32,760 nucleotides of DNA from a virus: positions 1-32,760 of the IMG/VR virus record IMGVR_UViG_3300037493_003494; one strand, 5' to 3'. Below the pieces are notes generated by a model. That model made no database searches, was not told where the DNA came from, and saw only the letters and a list, made by a program, of their open reading frames with translations. The position numbers were made by a program, and so were the translations under genes. This document shows positions 1 to 6,246 of the stretch, one piece after another (positions within the stretch are counted from its first letter, which is position 1; every line of letters begins with the position of its first letter).

Positions 1-2
1 CA

Positions 3-1043
3 GGATCGGAAGGAGGCGATTCTATTGAACCCATCGAGAAACCCAAAACCACCAGCCCCAAGCTCAGTAGAGCCGAAAAGGATGTCGAACGCTTATTTAG
101 CGTAAAGGAGGCCGCAGTTACCGAGGATTCCTCGGCAACTAAAGATTCAGATATCCCTCAGTCAATCAAATCCACAAAGGCGGCTGACGCTTTCCGGAAG
201 ATTAAAGAAGAGAAGGCTCAATTATCGAAGCAACTTGATGAGTTGAAGTTGGCCAAAACTTCCAATCAGGATCTTGATTCCAAATTTAAGACCTTGCAGG
301 AAGAACGCGACACACTTTCTGAACGTGTCCGATTACTTGATATCGAGCGTCATCCGAACTTCGTTAAAAAATACGAAAGCAAGATTACTGGCGTCTTTGA
401 CTCCATGAAGTCCGTCGTAGGAACCGAAGGTGATCGCCTAATCGGATTACTGAAGTCGCCTGAGAACGAATATCGAAATTCTCAGATCGATGACATCGTT
501 GATAACCTTTCAGCTTCTAAAAAGGCAAAGCTTGGAGCCTTGATCGTTCGATACGATGAAATCAATGGCGAAAAATCCTCGGAGATGTCTGAGGCTAAGT
601 CCGATTACGATGCCGTCATCTCAAGGTACAAGGAGGAGAACGACTCGAACACAGCTTCCGCTTTAGAGTCGGCCACTAAAACTTGGACCAAGGTTAGCTC
701 AGACGCTCGCGCCCTTGAAATCTTTGAGCCTCGCGATAATGACGATGAATGGAATGTTGAACTCAATGGCCGACTGAATCTAGCTCGCCAAATCTTCAAT
801 GGGGAGAATAGTGAGGAAGACCTCGCCAAAGCCGCCTTATGGGCCGCTGCCGCACCCAAATACCGCGAGCTACTCTACTCTCAGGTTGAGGTAAATAAAC
901 GGCTCACAGCGGAATTGGCTAAATATCGCGGAAATCAACCCGGAGTAGCCTCCCGATCCGGAATCTCAAACAATAATCCCAAATCTGACGCATCTAAGAG
1001 CGAAAACTTCGTCGCAAACGTGATGAAATCACTAGGTCGCTGA
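3..1043 (+). CDS. Partial coiled-coil protein, possible capsid scaffold (5' end outside window)
   Basis: The frame is open from the left edge of the window, so this is the 3' part of a longer gene; the first in-window candidate start (TTG at 243) is probably not the true start. The visible ~346 residues are charged and mostly helical, with a Lys/Glu-rich coiled coil around the reading EEKAQLSKQLDELKLAK and again near QEERDTLSERV. The tail is Ser/Asn-rich and ends ENFVANVMKSLGR. High charge, coiled coils, a disordered linker and a short C-terminal helix are typical of tailed-phage scaffolding proteins, whose C-terminus docks on the capsid protein. That role is inferred from composition and the capsid gene 3 kb away. 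It is odd that it lies on the opposite strand, convergent with the capsid/lysis transcription unit. It ends just before a hairpin terminator. It could be another coiled-coil virion protein. Confidence 0.55.
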   Translation, partial: GSEGGDSIEPIEKPKTTSPKLSRAEKDVERLFSVKEAAVTEDSSATKDSDIPQSIKSTKAADAFRKIKEEKAQLSKQLDELKLAKTSNQDLDSKFKTLQEERDTLSERVRLLDIERHPNFVKKYESKITGVFDSMKSVVGTEGDRLIGLLKSPENEYRNSQIDDIVDNLSASKKAKLGALIVRYDEINGEKSSEMSEAKSDYDAVISRYKEENDSNTASALESATKTWTKVSSDARALEIFEPRDNDDEWNVELNGRLNLARQIFNGENSEEDLAKAALWAAAAPKYRELLYSQVEVNKRLTAELAKYRGNQPGVASRSGISNNNPKSDASKSENFVANVMKSLGR

Positions 1044-1050
1044 AACAATT

Positions 1051-1085
1051 AGCCCCCGATAGTAATTAAACTGTCGGGGGCTTTT
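1051..1085 (+). terminator. Rho-independent terminator, possibly bidirectional
   Basis: Eleven-bp stem (AGCCCCCGATAG against CTGTCGGGGGCT, one G-U pair) with an 8-nt A/T loop, followed by TTTT. It starts eight bases after the stop of the plus gene and lies just downstream of the minus-strand lysis genes, so it may end transcription from both sides. The T-run is clear only on the plus strand. Confidence 0.85.
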
Positions 1086-1093
1086 CGTATCTA

Positions 1094-1243
1094 CTACTTT
1101 CTGCTCAAATATGGGCCACTTCCTTTTGGAATTGGCTTAGGAACCGGCTTAATCGGTGGTTTCGGCTTCGGTGACTGCTTGTATGGGCCACTACCTCCGC
1201 CACCTACGGGAGGTGACCCTTTATATGGTGCGTTGTTACTCAT
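1094..1243 (-). CDS. Small proline/glycine-rich protein (49 aa), last gene of lysis cassette
   Basis: The ATG at 1243 overlaps the TGA of the preceding lipoprotein gene in an ATGA junction, which is the main reason to accept this short frame. The protein is almost wholly low complexity: a SPPVGGGGSGPYK segment, then Pro-Lys alternation (KPKPPIKPVPKPIPK), then GSGPYLSRK. The GSGPY motif occurs twice. No membrane segment or known domain is visible. It ends nine bases from the shared terminator at 1051-1085. Proline-rich stretches are common in spanins spanning the periplasm, so a lysis-related role is possible, but no function can be assigned. Confidence 0.55.
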   Translation of the reverse strand: MSNNAPYKGSPPVGGGGSGPYKQSPKPKPPIKPVPKPIPKGSGPYLSRK

Positions 1244-1452
1244 TTATCCTTCGGCAATGCATACCAGCCTTCTGGTATCGTTATTTTGTTCTGCGACTTG
1301 ACCTGCTGGCCATCTTTATCAGCCACATAGACACGAGCCTTGACGCTCTCCGCAAGCCTCACAGGTTGGCCGTGGGGAACGTATATTACTCGACTCGCGC
1401 AACCGCTCTGACTCGCTAATGCGATCAAGCAAACTATTTTTAAGAGCGTCAT
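1240..1452 (-). CDS. Rz1-like outer-membrane lipoprotein (putative o-spanin)
   Basis: A 70-residue protein with an N-terminal hydrophobic signal (MTLLKIVCLIALASQSGC) ending in a lipobox-like Cys at position 18, so it is probably lipidated and exported. The -3 residue is Gln, which is not ideal. The mature part (VIYVPHGQPVRLAESVKARV ... ITIPEGWYALP) resembles short lipoproteins found in phage lysis cassettes. Its 5' 134 nt lie inside the preceding gene in another frame, the classical Rz/Rz1 arrangement. It ends in an ATGA overlap with the next gene. Known role of o-spanins: fuse outer and inner membranes in the last step of lysis. This implies a Gram-negative-type host envelope. The assignment rests on signal, length, overlap and position. 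Confidence 0.7.
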   Translation of the reverse strand: MTLLKIVCLIALASQSGCASRVIYVPHGQPVRLAESVKARVYVADKDGQQVKSQNKITIPEGWYALPKDK

Positions 1453-1543
1453 TTGGTTTGGAGTCCTCCGAGGTTTGATCCGTTTTCGTGAGCTTAGTAA
1501 GCCAATCCAGCACGGCCTTTACTAATTGCTCGACCCAATTCAT
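1319..1543 (-). CDS. Small lysis-cassette protein, possible i-spanin partner (74 aa)
   Basis: ATG at 1543 shares its A with the TGA of the upstream holin-like gene (TGATG), so translation is coupled; a GTG one codon earlier would add one residue. The N-terminus MNWVEQLVKAVLDWLTKLTK forms an amphipathic or weakly membrane-active helix, followed by a charged region (SLLDRISESERLRESS) and a Cys-rich tail (CEACGERQGSCLCG). The last 134 nt overlap the lipoprotein gene out of frame, so the odd Cys-rich tail may be dictated by that overlap. Position and overlap suggest an Rz-like partner, but a classical N-terminal transmembrane segment plus long coiled coil is missing, so function remains open. Confidence 0.6.
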   Translation of the reverse strand: MNWVEQLVKAVLDWLTKLTKTDQTSEDSKPNDALKNSLLDRISESERLRESSNIRSPRPTCEACGERQGSCLCG

Positions 1544-1722
1544 CACTCAGATTTAGCCGCGTCTTTTGCCATAATAAGACCAAAGCCGGCAGTGATGCCG
1601 ATCATCAGTTGGCTTGGGTCAAGATTGGTATTCGGATCGCCGTCAAATACCGCTTTTAGCGCACAGCCAATTGCGACGAGAATTGCTCCGACTCCTGCTA
1701 GTGTAGTTTTGTAGTTGGTCAT
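1543..1722 (-). CDS. Holin-like small membrane protein (59 aa)
   Basis: Short protein with two hydrophobic segments, about residues 8-26 (LAGVGAILVAIGCALKAVF) and 39-51 (LMIGITAGFGLIM), separated by a polar loop with DGDPNTNLDPSQ and followed by a charged end KDAAKSE. Size, topology and position between another membrane mini-protein and spanin-like genes fit a class II-type phage holin, which makes the inner-membrane lesions that start lysis. The start ATG at 1722 overlaps the upstream stop (ATGA) and the stop overlaps the downstream start (TGATG), so the whole cassette is translationally coupled. It could be the holin's antagonist instead. Confidence 0.7.
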   Translation of the reverse strand: MTNYKTTLAGVGAILVAIGCALKAVFDGDPNTNLDPSQLMIGITAGFGLIMAKDAAKSE

Positions 1723-1883
1723 TTTCTGAACATTCTGTAGAGGGTTACGGTTGCGATAGTAAGTCCAATTACCGCTGCGGCAAGTTGGACATATTGTGTG
1801 AGTTGCGGAATCAGACTGAATCCCGTTGCGGTCGCTGATGTTGCGATCCCGATGAACGGGATTTTGTTATCAGCGTTTGTCAT
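1719..1883 (-). CDS. Second holin-like small membrane protein (54 aa)
   Basis: The protein begins MTNADNKIPFIGIATSATAT, has a hydrophobic C-terminal half (QLAAAVIGLTIATVTLYRMF) and ends RK, giving one or two membrane spans with a positive tail. ATG at 1883 shares a base with the upstream TGA (TGATG), and the stop overlaps the next start in ATGA. Paired tiny membrane proteins in phage lysis cassettes are often holin plus antiholin; which is which cannot be told from sequence. No sign of a catalytic lysis domain. Confidence 0.65.
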   Translation of the reverse strand: MTNADNKIPFIGIATSATATGFSLIPQLTQYVQLAAAVIGLTIATVTLYRMFRK

Positions 1884-2194
1884 CACTGCTTAGTCCAGGG
1901 GTTTGGCAGTACAACTACTGGAGGATTTTTCTGAACGTCGATCTGCGATTGCACCCACGCCTCAACAAGTTTTTGATCGACTCCGTTGATCCACAGCCAA
2001 CCTAATACTTGATCCTGTGTGAGCTGATCATACGGTGTGAAATCGTCTCCCGGAGGCGCAAATTTAGTACTTCCCCAGACCGTACCGTAGATGCCGTCCT
2101 GCGTTGAGGAACACCGCCAGAAGCCAGTTAAAACCACATCTGTCAGCGTACCGTCAACGAGTTGCGTCTCTAGTTTTTCGATTGTCCAATTCAT
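1883..2194 (-). CDS. Conserved phage small protein between tail fibre and lysis genes (103 aa)
   Basis: The pattern MNWTIEKLETQL..., a central Gly/Trp/Tyr region (FWRCSSTQDGIYGTVWGST), the LTQDQVLGWLWINGVDQK segment and the tail QIDVQKNPPVVVLPNPW match a type of small protein I recognise near tail-fibre genes of many phages, without a proven function. No signal peptide or membrane segment. The ATG at 2194 has an A/T leader (TAATTTTT) and no Shine-Dalgarno. The stop overlaps the next start as TGATG, tying it to the lysis cassette. It may be virion-associated or a chaperone; both are guesses. Confidence 0.65.
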   Translation of the reverse strand: MNWTIEKLETQLVDGTLTDVVLTGFWRCSSTQDGIYGTVWGSTKFAPPGDDFTPYDQLTQDQVLGWLWINGVDQKLVEAWVQSQIDVQKNPPVVVLPNPWTKQ

Positions 2195-2199
2195 AAAAA

Positions 2200-3198
2200 T
2201 TAAGTTAATGCTAGTTGTGTTACATTACCGGCAGCACTCCTATAATACAATAATCCACCAGTAACATATAACTGACCACCAGCAATGTTTCCAGTTGGCA
2301 CAGTGCCATTTGCAATCTGCAATGTTAATGCCGCTGATGCACCCGCTGTAGCAACTCCAACCATTAAATTTCCGTTTAGTGCTACCACGTTACCGTTGCG
2401 GAATTGATGGATAACAACATTGCTATCTCCGTAGTTATATGTGTTTGAAGATGTGGCGGATGTAGCTTGAGCATTATTTCCAAAGAAACCATTGTTAGAT
2501 CCGGCGGTTTGGTTAGAGCCGGCTGACGCGCCTATGGCAGTATTATTATCTCCAGCACCTAAACCTGTTAAGCTTCGGCATCCTGCCCCTGTGTTGTAAC
2601 TGCCGGTTGCGCCAGAGAGACAGATATCGCCCACTGCGGTATTTTCTACGCCAGAAACCAGTGTAGTTAAACTGGACTGACCTACTCCCGTGTTGCTGCC
2701 TCCAATTGTTAAAGACTTCATCGCGTCTGACCCAATTGCAGTGTTTCTAGTTCCAAGTGTTAACACATTTAAAGCCCTATAGCCAATACCAGTTGAGCTA
2801 ACCGCAACGGTTACAACCGCCAGCGCACTATTACCAAAAGCTGTATTTGTTGAAATAGCATTATTGCCTTTTCCTACTGTCAACCCTTGCACGGTAGCAG
2901 CACCGGTTAGGGTGGTAATGCCTGTAACTGCTAGGGTAGCAGATAACGTGGCTGCACCTGTAACACCCAATGCGCCACCAACACTCAGCGCATCCGTAGT
3001 CTTATTGTAGACCAATCCAGCATCACCGTTAGCCACCCCGGAATCATTGAACAGCACCTGCGTGTTAGTGCTTGTCCCAATTCCGGAGCCGTTATAAAGC
3101 TCCGTAAAGTTCTGGTTCGTGTAATCAAACGATGTTCGCAGGGGTGTACCCGTCCCATCGTTTGGTGCTGCTCCAATGTTGATAACCTGTTTTGCCAT
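2200..3198 (-). CDS. Tail fibre / receptor-binding protein with beta-roll repeats
   Basis: A 332-residue protein. The N-terminal module INIGAAPNDGTGTPLRTSFD (residues ~6-25) followed by QNFTELY is a common start of phage fibre and virion appendage proteins. A Thr/Ala/Gly-rich region follows (GALGVTGAATLSATLAVTG). Then come about seven copies of a 20-24 residue repeat with core NTAIGxxAL (NTAFGNSAL, STGIGYRAL, NTAIGSDAM, NTGVGQSSL, NTAVGDICL, NTGAGCRSL, NTAIGASAG), which resembles the left-handed beta-roll of YadA-type adhesin heads. The C-terminus is beta-rich. Expected to form a trimeric fibre binding the host surface. The ATG has a CAAAAAT leader. It sits downstream of the capsid genes and directly upstream of lysis genes, as is usual. 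Confidence 0.85.
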   Translation of the reverse strand: MAKQVINIGAAPNDGTGTPLRTSFDYTNQNFTELYNGSGIGTSTNTQVLFNDSGVANGDAGLVYNKTTDALSVGGALGVTGAATLSATLAVTGITTLTGAATVQGLTVGKGNNAISTNTAFGNSALAVVTVAVSSTGIGYRALNVLTLGTRNTAIGSDAMKSLTIGGSNTGVGQSSLTTLVSGVENTAVGDICLSGATGSYNTGAGCRSLTGLGAGDNNTAIGASAGSNQTAGSNNGFFGNNAQATSATSSNTYNYGDSNVVIHQFRNGNVVALNGNLMVGVATAGASAALTLQIANGTVPTGNIAGGQLYVTGGLLYYRSAAGNVTQLALT

Positions 3199-3220
3199 AT
3201 TTTTGAAAGTGTTTTACCGA

Positions 3221-3442
3221 TTAGAACTGAGTCTGGTCAGCGGTTATAAGAGTCGAATCCGCTGTTATGGTGGTCATATCCGCCGTTATCTGGATCGCCG
3301 CAACATCCCCGAGCGCATCATAAATCCGGTTCAGCAGCGATAATTCGAGCAGATCCATTTCCCACGGTGAACGACAGCCGGTGGACGATGCCTCCGCAAT
3401 AAGCTGTGCCGTTTCCGCGCATGTTATTGATGAAGCTGGCAT
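3221..3442 (-). CDS. Small virion-associated protein, N-terminal paralogue of the upstream gene (73 aa)
   Basis: Residues 6-46 (ITCAETAQLIAEASSTGCRS, then PWEMDLLELSLLNRIYDALG) are clearly homologous to residues 4-43 of the 147-aa protein encoded immediately upstream, so this is a partial tandem duplicate. The C-terminus differs: three near-identical heptads (ITADMTT, ITADSTL, ITADQTQ) end the protein. Such Thr-rich heptads would suit a short beta-helical or fibrous stalk. It starts one base after the upstream stop and lies just before the tail fibre. Probably a structural or fibre-attachment protein, but this is inferred from context. Confidence 0.65.
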   Translation of the reverse strand: MPASSITCAETAQLIAEASSTGCRSPWEMDLLELSLLNRIYDALGDVAAIQITADMTTITADSTLITADQTQF

Positions 3443-3443
3443 A

Positions 3444-3887
3444 TTATTGGTGTGCTATGATAAACCAAGCCGAGCCATTGCTGATAATCTCAACCCTCGC
3501 CCATTGAGCGGACAAAACATGAGTCGCCGCTCCATCAATGGTTTCAGAGCCAAACGGATCGACAGTCACATTGTTCGCGCCAGCGTTCACCCGCTTAACA
3601 AAGAATATACGCCCAGTAACCGTCGAGGCCGCCGGTAGCGTAACAGCAATCGCGCCCGCTGTCGAATTAGCCAGAATCGCGTAATCACTCGTCGTAATCG
3701 TCGTCGATGCCGATACCGATCTCACCGATCCAAATGACCCACCATTCGACGCCTCTAACCCAATGCCGTCCGCAATCCGGTTCAGCAGCGCAAGTTTCGC
3801 CATCTCACGCTCCCACGGCGAGCGACATCCAAGAGGACTAACCTCACTCAATAATTGAGCCGTCTCAGCACATGTAATGTCAGACAT
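3444..3887 (-). CDS. Probable tail-fibre-like virion protein (147 aa)
   Basis: N-terminal module ITCAETAQLLSEVSPLGCRS followed by PWEREMAKLALLNRIADGIG, shared with the next gene. The C-terminal ~90 residues form a beta-sandwich-like domain typical of phage fibre tips: a TTSDYAILANSTAGAIAVTL strand pair, then GRIFFVKRVNAGANNVTVDP, GSETIDGA, and an ending WARVEIISNGSAWFII. That pattern (ILVDATAGAITVTLPAA ... ANTVTIDP-like) recurs across many phage tail proteins. The start has a Shine-Dalgarno-like AAAGGAAATTGT before ATG. Likely a virion surface or minor tail component. Confidence 0.7.
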   Translation of the reverse strand: MSDITCAETAQLLSEVSPLGCRSPWEREMAKLALLNRIADGIGLEASNGGSFGSVRSVSASTTITTSDYAILANSTAGAIAVTLPAASTVTGRIFFVKRVNAGANNVTVDPFGSETIDGAATHVLSAQWARVEIISNGSAWFIIAHQ

Positions 3888-3907
3888 ACAATTTCCTTTC
3901 CGCCGCG

Positions 3908-4228
3908 TTACGCCATCGGACCGGCAGCACCGCGCTGCATAACCTCCGCGATAAACCCGCCGCCGCGCCCATTACCACCCTCCTCAACCATCTCCCCCTC
4001 CTCCTCCATCTCACCCTCACCACGGTTGGCCATCTTCTTCCCCTTGGACTTTTTCTCGTACCCAGGGATCACCATACCATCAATCTCAATCAGCTCCACT
4101 TTACCACCTTTCCCAAGAAGAATCGTCGCCATTGTCTGGAACGCTTCTCCCTCTTGCAAATTCTCGGGAATCTCTACTCCTTTAGGTAACGTAAATGACG
4201 GCATAAAATAAGCATTATCCTTTACCAT
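3908..4228 (-). CDS. Conserved small phage protein with acidic low-complexity tail (106 aa)
   Basis: The conserved-looking core is MPSFTLPKGVEIPENLQEGE, followed by AFQTMATILLGKGGKVELIE and IDGMVIPGYEKK. After that comes a low-complexity tail rich in Glu and Gly (EGEMEEEGEMVEEGGNGRGG) and a short end AEVMQRGAAGPMA. Two starts are possible: ATG at 4228 (MVKDNAYFM...) or ATG at 4204 (MPSF...); the latter matches the point where the conserved-looking sequence begins. It lies downstream of the capsid gene, after a terminator, so it may be expressed at lower level by read-through. Function unknown; head decoration or assembly is possible. Confidence 0.6.
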   Translation of the reverse strand: MVKDNAYFMPSFTLPKGVEIPENLQEGEAFQTMATILLGKGGKVELIEIDGMVIPGYEKKSKGKKMANRGEGEMEEEGEMVEEGGNGRGGGFIAEVMQRGAAGPMA

Positions 4229-4239
4229 CCCATGTCAAT

Positions 4240-4273
4240 AAAATAAAACCCGCAGACCCTTTCGGACCTGCGG
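4240..4273 (-). terminator. Rho-independent terminator after the capsid gene
   Basis: On the minus strand, CCGCAGGTCC-GAAA-GGGTCTGCGG forms a 10-bp stem (two G-U pairs) with a GAAA tetraloop, followed by GTTTTATTTT. It sits 23 bases past the capsid stop. It probably boosts capsid mRNA level relative to the downstream fibre and lysis genes, with partial read-through. Confidence 0.9.
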
Positions 4274-4296
4274 ATTCTTGCTTTTTACTGAGTAAA

Positions 4297-5544
4297 TCAG
4301 CTACAGATGATCTGGGTGAGTGCGCCTGAGCATCTCCGGAAGATTATGGTCATTCCTTGATTGGTAAATATTGGTTCGGCGGCATGAATAAATTCAGCGT
4401 AATGCTGACCCTTCTTCTCCAATGGATCGGGGCAATCAGTACTAAGCTTGTAACCGCCAGTTACCCACTGCCATTCACCCATGTAGTTCGTCGGCATCCA
4501 ACTCAGATCGCCAACACGATTCACCGGTCGCACAATGTGACTCTTAAACACATACGGTGTCACAATAAACGCACCCTCGTATGCCGCCGTTGTCCAAGTA
4601 GGATTAACACTGAACACCGTTCCCTTCGTCCCGTTCGCACTCGTAAACGGCTGGATCAACGTGTACTTGCCACCAGCATAACTAAAGCGCGGCGGGAACA
4701 GATTCGGCACATGCCGGTAATTCTTGATCACCCGATTCGCCCCAATTCGCTTCAACAACTCCGCCCCAGCTCCCGCTCCCATCTCCGCCTGCCGGATATC
4801 CTCGCGGAATGCCGGATTGTTCTGCGCAATCCTCTGCGATGCCTCCAACCCAATATACAACGGAAACACCGGCCCATCACTCGAATAGCTGATAAACCCA
4901 CTGCTATCAGGATTCGTCGCACCATTCCGGATCAACGTAGCCGCCGCAACATCCAGCATCTCCTGCGTCAATTCACTCGTACTCTGGTTCAACGCCTGCC
5001 CAGTACTCACACCGTCAATCCACGGAAACTCATTCACACCACTCGGAATCGTCTCCACTTGCGTGAAACTACTGTCGGCCACTGCCTTAATCGCAAACTT
5101 CGCAAACGTATTCTGATACCGAGTCTCCCAACTACGCTGCGCTCTAACCGATAACTTCTCCAAATATACCCTCAGAAACGCCTCAACCCGATGGTCAAAT
5201 GTTAAGTCGTCCTTACACAATAATGGTCCCTTCAAAGCAAATCGCTCCGGTCCCCATGTCACCGCATTATACCCAACAGGCACATCGTTGTACGTCACAT
5301 TACACGCACCCTCGTTATCCCCAGGGTTACCACTCGCCAACGTAATCGCTGACCATGTCTCCGCTGCCGTTGGCTCAATACTTGTCGTGTTAAACGACGT
5401 CTGAGTCAATCCCGTCCCCTGCGGATACTCCCCGCGCTCTACCATATTCAGCCACATCGACCGATACGACGCCCGCTTATATACGTCCTCCGCTAATGAC
5501 TCCGTTGCCACAGCGAAAGCGTTAAATACATTTGCACAAGCCAT
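4297..5544 (-). CDS. Probable major capsid protein (415 aa)
   Basis: Size (415 aa with the start used here), an N-terminus with ATESLAEDVYKRASYRSMWL, a long middle with RAQRSWETRYQNTFAKFAIK, and a C-terminal part with FKSHIVRPVNRVGDLSW and YMGEWQWVTGGYKL fit phage major capsid proteins, although no diagnostic short motif proves the HK97 fold. The frame could start at 5592, but the ATG at 5544 is preceded by the A/T-rich leader (TATAAATTTTTT) seen before other leading genes here, while the upstream start has none. The gene is isolated: about 500 bp of non-coding DNA upstream and a strong terminator downstream, as expected for a highly expressed monocistronic capsid gene. The putative scaffold is on the other strand. 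Alternative: another abundant virion protein. Confidence 0.7.
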   Translation of the reverse strand: MACANVFNAFAVATESLAEDVYKRASYRSMWLNMVERGEYPQGTGLTQTSFNTTSIEPTAAETWSAITLASGNPGDNEGACNVTYNDVPVGYNAVTWGPERFALKGPLLCKDDLTFDHRVEAFLRVYLEKLSVRAQRSWETRYQNTFAKFAIKAVADSSFTQVETIPSGVNEFPWIDGVSTGQALNQSTSELTQEMLDVAAATLIRNGATNPDSSGFISYSSDGPVFPLYIGLEASQRIAQNNPAFREDIRQAEMGAGAGAELLKRIGANRVIKNYRHVPNLFPPRFSYAGGKYTLIQPFTSANGTKGTVFSVNPTWTTAAYEGAFIVTPYVFKSHIVRPVNRVGDLSWMPTNYMGEWQWVTGGYKLSTDCPDPLEKKGQHYAEFIHAAEPIFTNQGMTIIFRRCSGALTQIICS

Positions 5545-5639
5545 AAAAAATTTATAAACCGAGTTAAACCGCACCACCCCACGGATCGTCATCCCCGCTT
5601 AGACACGTTTTATCCAGTTGACCAATCAAAGATAATTTA

Positions 5640-5690
5640 AGGTCATACCACTATTTCTCACTGCTTTATTATCACTTGTCAAGACTTTAT
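5640..5690 (-). promoter_or_regulatory. Candidate promoter region for the capsid gene
   Basis: On the minus strand there is a perfect TTGACA (5682-5677), followed closely by GTGATAATAAAG and an A/T-rich stretch, about 130 bp upstream of the capsid ATG. Spacing to a good -10 box is not standard: GATAAT is too close and the hexamers 16-18 bp away (around GAGAAA) are poor. Position supports a promoter; motif quality does not. Confidence 0.25.
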
Positions 5691-5804
5691 TTTTTAGCCA
5701 AAAAGGCCAAAAAATTTCGTGGGGGGCTATATAGATAGAGAGATAAAAAAGGGGGGGTGCCGGGGTCGGGCTGGCGACGCCGCGCTTTTTCCCCTGGCAT
5801 CATC

Positions 5805-5865
5805 CAACCGCCGACCGCCGACCGCCAACCGCCGACCAACCGCCAACCGCCAACCGCCAACCGCC
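5805..5865. repeat. Tandem 7-bp repeat block 1 (ACCGCCR units)
   Basis: About eight head-to-tail heptamers of ACCGCCG or ACCGCCA, with one extra short ACC interruption. The heptad phase runs straight into the next block. Apparent reading frames across it (VGGWRLAVGG-type) only translate the repeat. Confidence 0.9.
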
Positions 5866-6009
5866 GATGATCGATGATCGATGATCGATGACCGATGATC
5901 GATGATCGATGACCGATGATCGATGACCGATGACCGATGATGACCGATGATCGATGATCGATGATCGATGACCGATGATCGATGACCGATGATGACCGAT
6001 CGATGATCG
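5866..6009. repeat. Tandem 7-bp repeat block 2 (ATGATCG / ATGACCG units)
   Basis: Roughly eighteen heptamers, ATGATCG or ATGACCG in an irregular order, with two 10-bp variants (ATGATGACCG). The block is dense in GATC and ATCGAT sites. It lies between the capsid promoter region and the minus-strand terminator at 6012-6042. The 470-bp stretch 5593-6063 otherwise holds two G-runs (5721-5726, 5751-5757) and no gene I can support. Possible roles are an iteron-like replication origin, a recombination or packaging hot spot, or neutral slippage DNA. Confidence 0.9.
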
Positions 6010-6011
6010 CC

Positions 6012-6042
6012 AAAAAAAAGCCGCTCCCATTTCGAGGAGCGG
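6012..6042 (-). terminator. Rho-independent terminator of the 60-aa minus gene
   Basis: On the minus strand CCGCTCC-TCGAAATG-GGAGCGG is followed by C and eight T residues. It is 21 bases beyond the stop of the gene at 6064-6246, which supports that gene being real. The repeat array starts immediately after it. Confidence 0.88.
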
Positions 6043-6063
6043 AGTGAGACCGACGATGACCGA

Positions 6064-6246
6064 TCACCACCCTAGTTTTTTGAAGAGGAGTTTCTCACAG
6101 GCTTCTCTCGTTTCGAAACTTTGAACTATGTGGTTAGTGCCGTCCCACATATTTCGGGCTTGGCAATCGGCTAGCGCTTCCGCCTCAGTGCCGATGAATA
6201 TATGGAACCCCGCAGGGACACTTAGTAAATGGTATTTCTCGTTCAC
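6064..6246 (-). CDS. Small hypothetical protein (60 aa)
   Basis: GTG start at 6246 with a G-rich stretch (GGGTGGGGAC) just before it. The product reads like a folded soluble protein (MNEKYHLLSVPAGFHIFIGT ... SFETREACEKLLFKKLGW), with no membrane segment or known motif. It is followed at a proper distance by a terminator and faces away from the plus operon starting at 6387, so it is probably a stand-alone gene. Family not recognised. Confidence 0.5.
   Translation of the reverse strand: MNEKYHLLSVPAGFHIFIGTEAEALADCQARNMWDGTNHIVQSFETREACEKLLFKKLGW

Noticed and set aside
605-859. 84-aa minus frame inside the scaffold-like gene
   Set aside because: Ser/Arg-rich antisense shadow; sense frame is protein-like throughout.
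4357-5154. 265-aa plus-strand frame opposite the capsid gene
   Set aside because: Arg/His/Ile-rich shadow of the capsid codons; no ribosome site or leader.
5805-6009. CRISPR array
   Set aside because: Units are 7 bp with no unique spacers and no cas genes.
5687-6070. Long minus frames across the heptamer array (translating to DHRSS/VGGW-like repeats)
   Set aside because: They are open only because a 7-bp repeat without stops is read in frame; no start signal or folded segment.
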